Part shown: positions 9,801 through 19,264 of the stretch, one piece after another
How positions within the stretch are numbered: position 1 is the stretch's first letter
Layout: each line of letters starts with the position of its first letter
Source of the DNA: Agarivorans sp050870875
GTDB lineage: Bacteria; Pseudomonadota; Gammaproteobacteria; Enterobacterales; Celerinatantimonadaceae
NCBI RefSeq assembly: GCF_050870875.2
Contig: NZ_CP194041.2
Coordinates: 4,278,001-4,342,000 of the forward strand
Direction: 5' to 3'
DNA: 64,000 nt
Notes under the pieces: generated by a model
What the model was told of the DNA's origin: nothing
What the model saw: only the letters and a program-made list of their open reading frames with translations
Databases searched by the model: none
Position numbers and translations under genes: made by a program

Positions 9801-10367
9801 ATGCTCCGTCGCATCAATATGGCGGGTTCCAAACAACATGGTAAAAATCGCCAGCGCGATGCTCACAAACAAGGCAATTTGTGAGCTACTGCCCTCACCG
9901 ACCGCTTGTCGCATTGGCTCGCCACCAAACAAATCCAAACCCATCACAATGGCCCTCAACTGCAACGAGATATAGGGCAAAATACCAATGATACAAATTA
10001 AGGAAATCACCACAGCCAGAGTTTGCGATTTACCGTAACGGGCGGCAATAAAATCAGCGATGGTGGTAATATGTTCACGCTTGGCAATTAAGATCAGCCG
10101 CGCTAACAGCTTCCAGCCAAATAGAAACAACAAGATTGGACCAAGGTAAATAGGAATAAACGATAGCAGGTTTTCGCTGGCTTGCCCCACCGTGCCGTAA
10201 AACGTCCAGGAGGTACAGTACACCGCGATCGAAAAGCTATAAAAAGCCGGTTGCCAACGCAGCCGCTCACTCTGGTTTTTATCGGTATAGTAGGCAATGA
10301 CAAACAAAGCCCCCAAGTAAACCAACGACAGCGGAATCACTAACCAACCTTCGCTTACCATTTCCAT
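6834..10367 (-). CDS. crbS: Hybrid sensor histidine kinase CrbS (sodium/solute symporter-coupled)
   Basis: This 1177-residue membrane kinase begins with a sodium:solute symporter domain of about 13 membrane segments (residues ~5-480). A linker follows, then a PAS domain (~640-750), a HisKA dimerisation domain with His815 (Ser-His-Asp-Leu-Met-Gln-Pro-Leu-Asn), a HATPase domain (Asn-box Leu-Thr-Asn-Ala, Asp-Asn-Gly-Pro-Gly, Gly-Leu-Gly-Leu-Gly-Leu) and a C-terminal receiver domain with phosphoacceptor Asp1097. CrbS of Vibrio and Pseudomonas has this architecture and controls acs through CrbR. The symporter part is thought to couple substrate sensing or transport to kinase control. Gene context (crbR at its 3' end; DUF294, exonuclease and acs across the promoter) supports the name. 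Confidence 0.9.
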   Translation of the reverse strand: MEMVSEGWLVIPLSLVYLGALFVIAYYTDKNQSERLRWQPAFYSFSIAVYCTSWTFYGTVGQASENLLSFIPIYLGPILLFLFGWKLLARLILIAKREHITTIADFIAARYGKSQTLAVVISLICIIGILPYISLQLRAIVMGLDLFGGEPMRQAVGEGSSSQIALFVSIALAIFTMLFGTRHIDATEHHRGVIVAIAFESLIKLLAFVCVGLLAISLLWDLPVEAQQAVGASMGNKWQQLSIANVSDLVVATLLAMSAVICLPRQFHVTVVENNQVNDLQTARWLFPAYLLLLAVFVLPIAFAGDYLLPAGTPADNFVISLPLAAGHKILGMAAFLGGTSAASGMVVVSTIALAIMVSNDLVLPLLLKQGGLSQRNFAQFSELLLNVRRTTILVILLLAWGAFLILGEVGNLADIGFLSFAAIAQLAIPLVFGLYWREGNRTGVYAGLSVGMLLWLLNLLNITDSLPHLWPNWWLMQSIVEGLTAPQWDGQPLISNNNWGVVLSLVCNLLAYLLGSKLSSPAVSEWLQASSFVGQLGKTDDAGALYQSKVSVEELHMLSSRFLGTQRVNESFQKYAASRGLQLSPNQQAPVELIAETERMLGGVFGSSSARLVLGSVLQGKQVQLEEFASIAEEASGLLQYNKHLLQGAIEHIDQGIAIVDIELKLVSWNRRYTELFEFPHGLLVVGRPIEEVIRHNAINGLCGPGDIEEHVERRVEHLRRGSSHTSSRVRLDGRVIQVQGNPMPNGGYVMTFSDITTFRQAEDMLKQANEILEARVAQRTQQLSSINQQLVQATLSAEQANQSKSRFLAAVSHDLMQPLNAAKLFVGSLLESEMSKEAEFLAASIDKSLYSAEEIISDLLDISRLESGRVEVSNEQFEVGHLLDHIHAEFLPLAQQQGVELKLQASRLTVSTDSKLLRRILQNFLTNALRYNPQGKVLLGARRKGNYLRLEVWDNGPGIEKSKQQQIFEEFQQLNKSGRARDEGLGLGLAIAQGFAELLEIPIGVESTPGKGSVFYVTVPVVEALNVHKLSPVEHDNINVTQGAKVLCIDNEPEILVGMESLLSRWGYQVLCCEAVEEAEALIADGWIPELILSDYHLDHDKTGLEALQRLIHQGKLSCHGIVISADRHTDLIDRVRAQGFAYLSKPLRPLRLKKLCQQLLNSKTAANYWLKPNA

Positions 10368-10673
10368 CTTGAATCCGTTCCTTGTGACTCGCAGAGATCC
10401 TATCTAGCCCTAAAGCTGGTTATCTTTGGTGGTCGATTTTAATTCGACATAAAAGCACTTTTATCACGGCAAAAATGCGACGGCCTCAAAAACCAAACAA
10501 ATCCCTCACTCATTCCTAACAAGGGGCAGGGGCTGGCGCAAATCGCTATCGCGCGCCCCTTTCAGGCCGCGCTTTAGCATGATTTAGACTAAAGTCGTCT
10601 AGGTAAAACTAACAAAAAAAGACATGCTTATCTGTGACCAAGACATAGAGTTATCCTACCCCATGGTGAGGCG
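10368..10673. other. Divergent promoter region between crbS and the DUF294 gene
   Basis: These 306 bases contain no open frame of note. They separate two divergently transcribed genes and so should hold both promoters. No convincing CRP or response-regulator site was identified by eye. A GTGAGG site precedes the rightward ATG at 10674. Confidence 0.45.
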
Positions 10674-12473
10674 ATGAGCACAGATTTCAACTTCCAGCAC
10701 CCACCTTTTGACCAACTAGAGCCTCAGCAACGGCAACTGGTCAGCAGCAATTTAGATATTCATTATTTTCAAAGTCAGCAGAAAATAGTGACTGCTGGCA
10801 CCGAAGCAGAAGCGCTGTTTATTATTATTAAGGGGCAGGTTGAAGAGCGAGCTGACAACAATGATGAAGTGTTCGCTCACTATACCCATGAAGATTGGTT
10901 CGACGTACGCTCACAGTTTGGTGGTTACGCCAAACATGACTACCTCGCCTTAGAGGAAACCCTCTGTTATGCCTTGCCCAGCCGTATTTTTCGTCAGCTA
11001 GTCAGCGAAAACAGTGATTTTGGTGATTACTTTCAGCGCGATTTGGCGACTCGCCATCAATTAGTAGAATCCCGTGAAGGCAATAAAAATCTAGCCGAGT
11101 TCATTTTAACCTGCATCGATGAGCGTAACGTGCAGCCAGCGGTGGTGATTGAAGGGGAAACCTCACTCCAACAAGCCACTTTTATCATGCGTGAACAAAA
11201 ACTCGAATCTCTATTAGTTAATCACGATGGTTGCTTCGGTATGTTAACCGGTACTGATTTACTACACGCTGCAGTATTAGTGCAGCAATCGCTGGATACA
11301 CCAGTTAGCCAGTTAGCTAATTTCAACTTAATTAGTGTCAATAAAGGCGATTTTTTATTTAATGCCATGTTGTTGATGACTCGTAATAACATCGAACGAG
11401 TCGTGGTAAAAGATGAGCAAAAAATCATTGGCGTGATGGAAATGTCTCACCTGCTCAGCCTCTTCTCCACTCATTCCCATGTATTAGCCTTACGTATTGC
11501 ACGAGCCTCAAGCATTGAAGAACTCAGCGAAGCGGCCCTCACTCTCAACCGGCTCGTGGAAAACCTTTGCAATAACGGTATTCGCACCTTATTTGTGATG
11601 AAGCTATTGGCCACCATGAATGAACAAATCATTCATCGGGTGTTTGATTTATCCATCGCCCCAGAGCATCACAGCCATGTGTGTTTAATGGTGATGGGGA
11701 GTGAAGGGCGCGCAGAGCAAATCATTAAGACCGACCAAGACAACGGTCTGGTGCTCGAAGATGGTTACGATTGGCCGGAAAAACAACAGCAGCTAGAGCA
11801 GTTCAGCGATTACCTGCTACAACTAGGTTATCCGCCTTGTCCTGGCAAGATCATGGTCAACAATCCGCAATGGGTACAAAGTCAAAGTCAATGGAGTGAA
11901 ACCATCGCCAACTGGGTCGAAATTGGCCACGGTGAAGCCATGATGAACATCGCCATTATCTTGGATGCCCATGCCATTGCTGGCAATAAAAGCCTATTAC
12001 GGCATATGCGTAAAGATTTAATGGCGCAAATGGCCAAACGCAGCGTGACTCTGGCGTTTTTTGCTCAACCGGCCTTAAAATTTCACACGCCACTAACCCT
12101 ATTTGGCAAGATCAAATCGAAACACGCTGGTTTAGACATCAAGAAAGGCGGCATCTTCCCCATTGTTCATGGCGTGAGAGCTCTCGCCCTAGAGCAATCA
12201 GTCATCCCCACCAATACCCTAGAGCGAATTGAATGTTTGGCTCAACTTAAGATCCTAGAAGCCGACATGGCCGCTAATCTCACCGAAGCTCTCTTATTGT
12301 TTTTCAAATTACGTATTCAACAGCTATTCCCGATCGACGAAGAGCATGACTATCACACCCTTAAACTGGAACAATTGAATCATAGTCAACGGGATCTATT
12401 GCGCCACGGTTTACATGTGGTGAAAAAGTTTAAGCAGCAATTGGCCTTACACTTCAATATCCGCGATTACTAG
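10674..12473 (+). CDS. cNMP-binding/CBS/DUF294 putative nucleotidyltransferase
   Basis: This 599-residue cytoplasmic protein has three parts: a cyclic-nucleotide-binding-like barrel (residues ~15-130), a tandem CBS pair (~150-275), and a DUF294 nucleotidyltransferase-like domain with its C-terminal helical partner. The catalytic-type motif Gly-Ser-Glu-Gly-Arg (342-346) and Asp354-x-Asp356 of the Pol-beta-like fold are intact. DUF294 proteins resemble GlnD-type transferases. In many gammaproteobacteria this gene accompanies a DnaQ-like exonuclease and acs, as here, suggesting a signalling role in acetate metabolism. It forms an operon with the exonuclease gene, 8 bases downstream. Confidence 0.88.
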   Translation: MSTDFNFQHPPFDQLEPQQRQLVSSNLDIHYFQSQQKIVTAGTEAEALFIIIKGQVEERADNNDEVFAHYTHEDWFDVRSQFGGYAKHDYLALEETLCYALPSRIFRQLVSENSDFGDYFQRDLATRHQLVESREGNKNLAEFILTCIDERNVQPAVVIEGETSLQQATFIMREQKLESLLVNHDGCFGMLTGTDLLHAAVLVQQSLDTPVSQLANFNLISVNKGDFLFNAMLLMTRNNIERVVVKDEQKIIGVMEMSHLLSLFSTHSHVLALRIARASSIEELSEAALTLNRLVENLCNNGIRTLFVMKLLATMNEQIIHRVFDLSIAPEHHSHVCLMVMGSEGRAEQIIKTDQDNGLVLEDGYDWPEKQQQLEQFSDYLLQLGYPPCPGKIMVNNPQWVQSQSQWSETIANWVEIGHGEAMMNIAIILDAHAIAGNKSLLRHMRKDLMAQMAKRSVTLAFFAQPALKFHTPLTLFGKIKSKHAGLDIKKGGIFPIVHGVRALALEQSVIPTNTLERIECLAQLKILEADMAANLTEALLLFFKLRIQQLFPIDEEHDYHTLKLEQLNHSQRDLLRHGLHVVKKFKQQLALHFNIRDY

Positions 12474-12481
12474 GCGAAGTA

Positions 12482-13114
12482 ATGCTGCAACGTTTTCTGT
12501 ATCAGCGTAAATATAAACACAGCGACTTCGCCGAGTTATTTCAACGTTATCGTGGTCAGCAATATGTCGCGCTCGATCTGGAAACCACCAGCTTAGACAC
12601 CCGCCAAGCCGACATTGTTTCGATAGGTGCGGTACTGATCGATGAAAATAAAATCTTAACTAGTCAGCCCTTCGAAGCGAAGATCCAAGCCACCGATAAA
12701 CTGGCTGGTGACTCAATTAAAATTCACCTGCTACGTCATCGTGATTTACAGCAAGGTTGTCGTATCGAAGACGCTCTGCCAGCCTTGCTCAAATTTATTG
12801 GCCCACGAGCCATCGTGGGTTACAACATCGGCTATGACCAACGCATTCTCAATCGCCATTGTCGACAATTGTACGGTTTTAAATTACTCAATCCACTCAT
12901 CGATGTGGGCAGAATGTTTGCCGACAAGGTACATGTCGAGCATGTGGGGATCAGTCCCAACCTCGACCTGGAACATATTTGTAATAGCCTGAATATTCCG
13001 CTGTCGGGACGTCATCAAGCGATTGACGATGCAATAACCGCCGCGATGATTTATTTACGTTTAACCTACGGCCCCCGCCCCACCATGGCACTCCCCAAGC
13101 TAAGGTCTGGTTAG
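12482..13114 (+). CDS. DnaQ-like 3'-5' exonuclease
   Basis: This 210-residue DEDD-superfamily exonuclease has Exo I (Asp32-Leu-Glu34-Thr-Thr), Exo II (Asn-Ile-Gly-Tyr-Asp) and Exo III (His-x-Ala-Ile-Asp-Asp) signatures, so the metal-binding residues are present. It resembles the epsilon subunit of DNA polymerase III but lacks the polymerase-binding tail of true DnaQ. It starts 8 bases after the DUF294 gene and is probably co-transcribed. The same pair occurs next to acs and crbS in other gammaproteobacteria. The substrate is unknown; a small nucleic acid or nucleotide signal is possible. Confidence 0.9.
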   Translation: MLQRFLYQRKYKHSDFAELFQRYRGQQYVALDLETTSLDTRQADIVSIGAVLIDENKILTSQPFEAKIQATDKLAGDSIKIHLLRHRDLQQGCRIEDALPALLKFIGPRAIVGYNIGYDQRILNRHCRQLYGFKLLNPLIDVGRMFADKVHVEHVGISPNLDLEHICNSLNIPLSGRHQAIDDAITAAMIYLRLTYGPRPTMALPKLRSG

Positions 13115-13308
13115 CACCGTGAGCAGGCTCTCAATTATCACCGATAACAATCAGAAGCACTTTGATTAATAAAACATTTCACTATTCTTTACAAATAATT
13201 AACCAAAAGTCTAATTGTCGACACGCGACGTCAGTGCGAATCTTATATCAAAATCCGAAACGTCATTGACGATATCCCGCCTCATCATGAGGAAGCAAGG
13301 AGAGGAAC

Positions 13309-15261
13309 ATGAGTGAACACAAGCTGTACCCAGTTAAAGCAAATATCGCTGAAGACTGCCTACTAGACAATCAACAATACTTAGACATGTACCAACAATC
13401 AATTGAACAGCCCGAACTGTTCTGGGGCAAGTACGGTAAAGAACTGCTGGATTGGATCGAACCCTTCAGCAAAGTGAAAAATAGCAGCTTCGATCCCGGA
13501 CACGTCAGCATTAAATGGTTCGAAGATGGTCTACTAAATGTCAGCGCTAACTGTATCGACCGTCACTTACAACAACGTGGTAACGAAGTCGCAATTATTT
13601 GGGAAGGTGATAGCCCAGACGAAGACAGCAAGCTCACCTACCAAGAACTCTATGAGCAAGTCTGCAAATTTTCCAATGCACTAAAAGCCCAAGGCGTAAA
13701 AAAAGGTGAAGTGGTTTGCCTATATATGCCAATGGTTCCCGAAGCCGCGGTGGCCATGCTGGCTTGTACCCGAATTGGCGCAGTACATTCCATCGTGTTT
13801 GGTGGTTTCTCTCCAGAAGCGCTTGCAGGACGCATTATCGACTCGAATTCAAAATACGTGATTACTGCCGACGAAGGTTTGCGGGGTGGTCGTGGTGTAC
13901 CTCTCAAAGCAAACGTTGACCAAGCTTTGGAGCACCCCGAGTGTGAGTTTGTGAAAAGCGTGGTGGTCCTCAAACGAACCGGTGCAGAAGTCGGCTGGCA
14001 CGACAAGCGCGACGTTTGGTGGCACGAAGCCTGCGAAAATCAAGCCGCCGAGTGTCCACCAGAACCCATGAACGCGGAAGATCCTTTATTTATCTTATAT
14101 ACCTCGGGTTCAACGGGTAAGCCCAAAGGCGTACTGCACACCACTGGCGGCTATTTACTGTATGCCACCATGACCTTTAAGTATGTTTTTGATTATCACC
14201 CAGGTGACATCTATTGGTGTACCGCCGACGTTGGCTGGATCACAGGTCACAGCTATTTGGTTTATGGCCCGCTTGCCAATGGCGCAACCACCATTTTGTT
14301 TGAAGGGGTGCCAAACTACCCAACTTCGGCACGCATGAGCGAAGTCTGCGACAAACATCAGGTAAGTATTTTATACACCGCTCCCACCGCAATCCGGGCC
14401 CTAATGGCTCAGGGCGATGCAGCGATCGAAGGCACCAGCCGCAGTAGCCTACGGATTATGGGCTCGGTGGGTGAGCCCATCAACCCAGAGGCTTGGGAGT
14501 GGTATTACCGTACCATTGGCGATCAACGCTGCCCAATTGTTGATACTTGGTGGCAAACCGAAACTGGCGGGATCCTAATTACGCCCCTTCCAGGAGCCAC
14601 CGAACTCAAACCGGGCTCTGCGACTCGCCCCTTCTTTGGCGTTCAACCTGCTTTGGTCGATAATGAAGGCAATGAGCTGAGCGGTGCCGCCGAAGGAAAC
14701 TTGATCATCAAAGACAGCTGGCCAGGACAAATGCGCACCGTTTATGGTGATCATGAACGGTTTGAACAAACCTACTTCTCCACATTCCCCGGCTCCTATA
14801 CCACTGGTGATGGCGCTCGCCGCGACGAAGATGGTTATTATTGGATCACTGGTCGGGTCGATGATGTATTAAACGTGAGTGGACACCGAATGGGCACTGC
14901 CGAAATTGAAAGTGCCTTGGTCGCGCATCCGAAGATTTCAGAGGCCGCTGTGGTAGGCGTGCCCCACGAAATCAAAGGACAAGGCATCTATGCCTACATC
15001 ACCCTCATGGCTGGCGAAGAACCCAGCGCCGAGCTACACAAAGAGGTCAAAGCTTGGGTGCGCAAAGAAATTGGGCCAATTGCCACCCCCGATATCCTGC
15101 ACTGGGCAGAAGCACTACCAAAAACCCGCTCTGGTAAAATTATGCGTCGTATTTTGCGTAAAATTGCCACCAACGAAACCGACTCTTTGGGGGATACTTC
15201 AACCTTGGCGGATCCATCGGTGGTTGATAAGTTAATTCAGGAAAAATCGAACGCAGCTTAA
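13309..15261 (+). CDS. acs: Acetyl-CoA synthetase
   Basis: This 650-residue enzyme converts acetate, ATP and CoA to acetyl-CoA through acetyl-AMP. The adenylate-forming signature Tyr-Thr-Ser-Gly-Ser-Thr-Gly-Lys-Pro-Lys-Gly starts at residue 264. The hinge motif Gly-Arg-Val-Asp-Asp-Val-Leu-Asn-Val-Ser-Gly-His is present, and Lys610 in Arg-Ser-Gly-Lys-Ile is the catalytic lysine that is the usual target of regulatory acetylation. Length and N-terminus match the family. AAGGAGAGG precedes the ATG. The 194-base upstream region is AT-rich and is the expected target of the neighbouring CrbR. A strong terminator follows. The gene allows acetate scavenging after overflow metabolism. Confidence 0.97.
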   Translation: MSEHKLYPVKANIAEDCLLDNQQYLDMYQQSIEQPELFWGKYGKELLDWIEPFSKVKNSSFDPGHVSIKWFEDGLLNVSANCIDRHLQQRGNEVAIIWEGDSPDEDSKLTYQELYEQVCKFSNALKAQGVKKGEVVCLYMPMVPEAAVAMLACTRIGAVHSIVFGGFSPEALAGRIIDSNSKYVITADEGLRGGRGVPLKANVDQALEHPECEFVKSVVVLKRTGAEVGWHDKRDVWWHEACENQAAECPPEPMNAEDPLFILYTSGSTGKPKGVLHTTGGYLLYATMTFKYVFDYHPGDIYWCTADVGWITGHSYLVYGPLANGATTILFEGVPNYPTSARMSEVCDKHQVSILYTAPTAIRALMAQGDAAIEGTSRSSLRIMGSVGEPINPEAWEWYYRTIGDQRCPIVDTWWQTETGGILITPLPGATELKPGSATRPFFGVQPALVDNEGNELSGAAEGNLIIKDSWPGQMRTVYGDHERFEQTYFSTFPGSYTTGDGARRDEDGYYWITGRVDDVLNVSGHRMGTAEIESALVAHPKISEAAVVGVPHEIKGQGIYAYITLMAGEEPSAELHKEVKAWVRKEIGPIATPDILHWAEALPKTRSGKIMRRILRKIATNETDSLGDTSTLADPSVVDKLIQEKSNAA

Positions 15262-15278
15262 ATCTAAGTGCGATATTC

Positions 15279-15310
15279 AGCCGTTTGCATCGACTGCAAA
15301 CGGCTTTTTT
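15279..15310 (+). terminator. Intrinsic terminator of acs
   Basis: A perfect 11-bp stem (15279-15289 with 15295-15305), a 5-base loop and a run of T to 15310 lie 18 bases after the acs stop. Confidence 0.93.
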
Positions 15311-15538
15311 GTTCATAAGAGAAAACCACAGCGTAGAAACTGGCATTTCTACAAAACAGCCTCCTATTTTTAAACGACTCACCACTATCAACCTAAGGCT
15401 TGGGATCAAAATCCAGCGGCCAAGCTAAACCTGCTGTAGTGGAACCAGATCAAACTATCCGCGGTCACTTAAGATTAAACTGAAACCAAATCAAAATTGA
15501 TGTTTTTATATAGGACTCACTTCATGGTAGGGAAAAAT

Positions 15539-15904
15539 ATGAACAAGACTAAAATTGTGGCAATTCTGCTGCTGTTATCCAGTAGCGTTGTAAGCTTTAC
15601 CAGCTTAGCCACTGAACGAGCCGAGCAGGCCTGGCAATACATCACCGATAAACAGGCATTGCTAATTGATGTCCGTAGCCCTCATGAATTCCAACAAGGA
15701 CACTTAAACGGCGCCCAAAATATGCCGCATCAAACTGTCGCCGCCCATATTGAACAACTCACCACAGACAGAAACCAAGCGATAGTCGTTTATTGTCGCT
15801 CAGGAAATCGGGCCAATTACGCCTTACAGGTATTACAACAAATGGGCTACCAGCAAGTGGTTAATGGCGGCGGCCTACAAGAAATGCTGGCTGAAAAGCC
15901 CTAA
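15539..15904 (+). CDS. Periplasmic rhodanese-like protein
   Basis: This 121-residue single-domain rhodanese has a signal peptide (about 1-24, ending Ser-Leu-Ala). The active-site loop is Tyr-Cys86-Arg-Ser-Gly-Asn-Arg-Ala, the six-residue loop of sulfurtransferase-type rhodaneses, which carry a persulfide on the cysteine. Its size and export resemble PspE/GlpE-type sulfurtransferases, with PspE the better match because of the signal peptide. The ATG at 15539 is chosen because it begins the signal peptide; two upstream in-frame starts would add a non-signal extension. It stands alone between acs and the convergent efflux operon. Confidence 0.88.
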   Translation: MNKTKIVAILLLLSSSVVSFTSLATERAEQAWQYITDKQALLIDVRSPHEFQQGHLNGAQNMPHQTVAAHIEQLTTDRNQAIVVYCRSGNRANYALQVLQQMGYQQVVNGGGLQEMLAEKP

Positions 15905-16031
15905 ACGGCGTTGCTCGATAACGGCTGGTTGATACTACTCTGCATCTTAGATGCTTGATTCAGTCTAACTTCAGACAATAAACCCGCTGCGCCAGTAAAC
16001 CATCCTTAAAGATCAGTCGTCCAGTAATAAC

Positions 16032-16057
16032 AAAGGCAGGCGATTTAGCCTGCCTTT
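16032..16057. terminator. Terminator hairpin of the RND efflux operon
   Basis: A perfect 10-bp stem (16032-16041 with 16048-16057) encloses a 6-base loop, 22 bases beyond the stop of the leftward pump gene. A-rich and T-rich ends make it plausible in both directions between convergent genes. Confidence 0.7.
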
Positions 16058-16078
16058 AGTGAATGATACAACAAGCGC

Positions 16079-19000
16079 TTATTTTGCGATCAAATGAGTC
16101 TCATCGAATACTGCCGATTGACTATCCACGCTTACCTTAGGTACTCGCCGCGCGAGTAAATAGTAAAATAAGGGGGTGAGTAACAAACCAAATACAGTGA
16201 CCCCAATCATGCCATAAAATACTGCCACACCAATTGCCTGACGCATCTCAGCCCCTTCTCCAGTAGAATAGACCATCGGCACCACCCCCATAATAAAGGC
16301 GATGGATGTCATTAATATTGGCCGCAAGCGCAGGTGAGCCGCTTCCAAGATGGCGTCCATCACCGTACGACCTTGATCCTGCAATTCTTTGGCAAATTCG
16401 ACAATTAGGATCGCGTTTTTGGTGGCTAAAGCAACCAACACAATTAAACCTATTTGAGTAAAGATATTGTTGTCCCCTCCCGATAACAATACCCCACTAA
16501 TTGCCGAAAGTAAGGTCATCGGAATAATCAAAATAATGGCCATCGGCAAGCGTAAACTTTCGTATTGCGCGGCTAATACCATAAACACCAACAAAATAAC
16601 CAAGGGATAAACAAACATCGCGGTATTCCCAGAAAGCTGCTGCTGATAACTTAGCTCGGTCCACTCATAACTCATCCCTATCGGTAGCGTCTCCGCTAAG
16701 ATTTTCTCAATCGCGGCCTGCGCTTCCCCCGAACTGTAACCCGCTGCCGCACTACCGTTGATTTCAGCAGTGGTATAGGCGTTGTAATGCATCACCCGAT
16801 CGGGGCCCGTAACCGAGTCTATTGACATAAACGATCCAAGGGGGATCATCACACCATCACGATTACGCAACTTAAGCTGGCTAATCTGCTCTGGCGACTG
16901 CCGGAACTGCTCATCTGCTTGCATATTTACCTGATAGGTACGTCCAAATTTATTGAAGTCATTCACATAGACCGAGCCCATATAAGCTTGCAAGGTAGTA
17001 AAGACCTCATCCAGAGACACTCCCAGCTGCATCGCCTTGGTTCTGTCTAAATCCAACTGTAACTGGGGCACCTTCACCTGATAACTCGAAAATATCCCCG
17101 CTAAGGCCGGATCCGCCCAAGCTTTTTGCATCACTTGCATGGTGACATTCGCCAGCGCTTCATAACCTAAGTTGGCGCGATCTTGGATCTGCAACCTAAA
17201 ACCACCAATGCTGCCTAAACCTTGCACTGGCGGCGGCGGGAAAATCGCAATAAAGGCTTCTTGGATGCCCGCAAATTTTTGATTCAACGCGCCAGCAATC
17301 GCATTCGCACTCAAACTCGGATCTTGGCGTTGAGAAAAATCAGTTAAAGGCGTAAACACAATCGCACTATTCGGGCTATTGGTGAAACCATTAATACTTA
17401 AACCAGGAAAAAGCCACCGCGTGCGCAACTCCCGGCTGGGCGAGAACTATGTCTGTCATTTGTTTCACCACGGCTTCGGTGCGCTGTAGTGATGCCGCAT
17501 CGGGCAATTGAGCAAAGGCAACTAAATATTGCTTATCTTGGCTAGGTACATAACCAGTTGGCGTATTCATAAATTGATAGCCAGTCAACCCGAGCAAAGC
17601 CACATAGATAATCCCAACCAGTGCCGCTAAGCGAATGATTTTTTTAATCATCACCGCATAGACGCTGGCGCCTTTATCAAACAGTCGATTAAACGGTGCA
17701 AAAATCAATTTACCGAACAGACCGTCCATGATCCGAGTCAAACGGTCTTTAGGCTGATCATGCCCTTTCAATAATAAGGCCGACAAGGCAGGGCTCAAGG
17801 TCAATGAGTTTAGCGCGGAAATAAAGGTCGAAATGGTAATGGTCAAGGCAAATTGCCGATAAAACTGTCCTGTTAAACCAGACATAAAGGCCGTCGGAAT
17901 AAATACCGCCGCCAAAACCAAAGTGGTCGCGACAATCGGGCCCGTCACTTCCTTCATCGCTTGCTGAGTTGCAGCAACCGGGCTTAAGCCATTGGCAATA
18001 TTTCGCTGGACATTTTCCACCACGACAATCGCGTCATCTACCACAATACCGATGGCCAGCACTAAACCAAATAAAGACAGCGCGTTTAGCGAAAAACCCA
18101 GCAAATGCATGAAGGCAAAAGTTCCCACCAGCGATACCGGTACCGCCACCAAAGGAATAATTGAAGCGCGCCAAGTTTGTAAGAACAAGACCACCACAAA
18201 CACCACCAGCAACAGAGCTTCAAACAGTGTTTTAACCACCGCCTTAATTGAGCCACGAACAAATACCGTGGGATCATAAACCGTGGCGTAGCTTAAACCC
18301 TGCGGAAATCCCTTCGCCAATTCGACCATTCTCGCTCGTACATCTTCCGAAATTTGAATCGCATTGGAACCCGAAGCCTGAAATACCCCAATTGCAATAG
18401 CATCCTTATTATCCAACATCGACCCCAGCGCATAGCTACTGGCACCTAATTCCACCCGAGCCACATCTCTTAAGCGGCTAATCTCGCCCTGATCGCCCAC
18501 TTTGATGATGATGTTTTCAAATTCGTCTACATTGTCTAAGCGCCCCTTCACATTGATTAACAACTGAAAGTCAGACTCGCCGCTGGGTTGTGCTCCTAAA
18601 CTGCCTGCTGCAGCTTGTTGGTTTTGCTGACGAATCGCGGTGATAATTTGGCTGGGGTTTAAACCTAAAGCCGCCACTTTATTAGGATCGAGCCAAACTC
18701 TTAAACTGTATTCTCCAGCACCGAATAGACGCACCGCGCCCACTCCTTCGATGCGCGCCAGCTCATCTCGAACATTTAATGCCGCATAATTAGATAAATA
18801 GAGTAAGTCATAACGTTCATCCGGCGAAGTCAGGTGAACGACCATGGTCAGATCAGGCGAAGACTTTTCGGTGGTGATCCCTAAACGTTGCACCACTTCT
18901 GGCAAACGCGGGGTGGCTCGGTCAACCCGACTTTGCACTTGGGCTTGCGCCTGTTCGACATCACTGCCAATGGCAAAAGTCACAGTGAGGGTCATTCGGC

Positions 19001-19259
19001 CATCGGAGGTGGCTTGAGAAGACATATACAGCATGTTTTCCACACCGTTAATTTCTTGCTCCAGCGGAGAGGCGACAGTGTCAGCAATCACCTTCGGATT
19101 GGCTCCAGGATAATTGGCCGTCACCACCACCGTAGGAGGTACAACTTCCGGATATTCAGTAATTGGCAATTGCCACACCGCAATAGCGCCCGCAATAAAC
19201 ACCAATAACGATAACACCGCCGCAAATATCGGTCGTTTGATAAAAAACTGAGAAAACAT
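16079..19259 (-). pseudogene. RND (HAE1-type) multidrug efflux pump, split by a one-base frameshift
   Basis: Two adjoining leftward frames together encode one AcrB-like pump of about 1,059 residues. The first (17391-19259, 622 codons) carries the N-terminus Met-Phe-Ser-Gln-Phe-Phe-Ile-x-Arg-Pro and the proton-relay pair in Gly-Ile-Val-Val-Asp-Asp-Ala. The second (16079 to about 17410) carries the rest, including the relay lysine in Ala-Thr-Lys-Asn-Ala-Ile. The break is at a run of five A on the + strand (17408-17412). With four, the protein reads on as Ala-Val-Ala-Phe-Pro-Gly-Leu-Ser-Ile-Asn without loss. Everything else looks intact, so this is either a recent mutation, phase variation or a sequencing error. 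The adaptor gene is 5 bases upstream. Confidence 0.88.
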
Positions 19260-19264
19260 GAGGG

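Noticed and set aside
17992..18279. 95-codon frame antisense to the RND pump
   Set aside because: Thr/Ser-rich shadow of the conserved pump sequence; no independent support.
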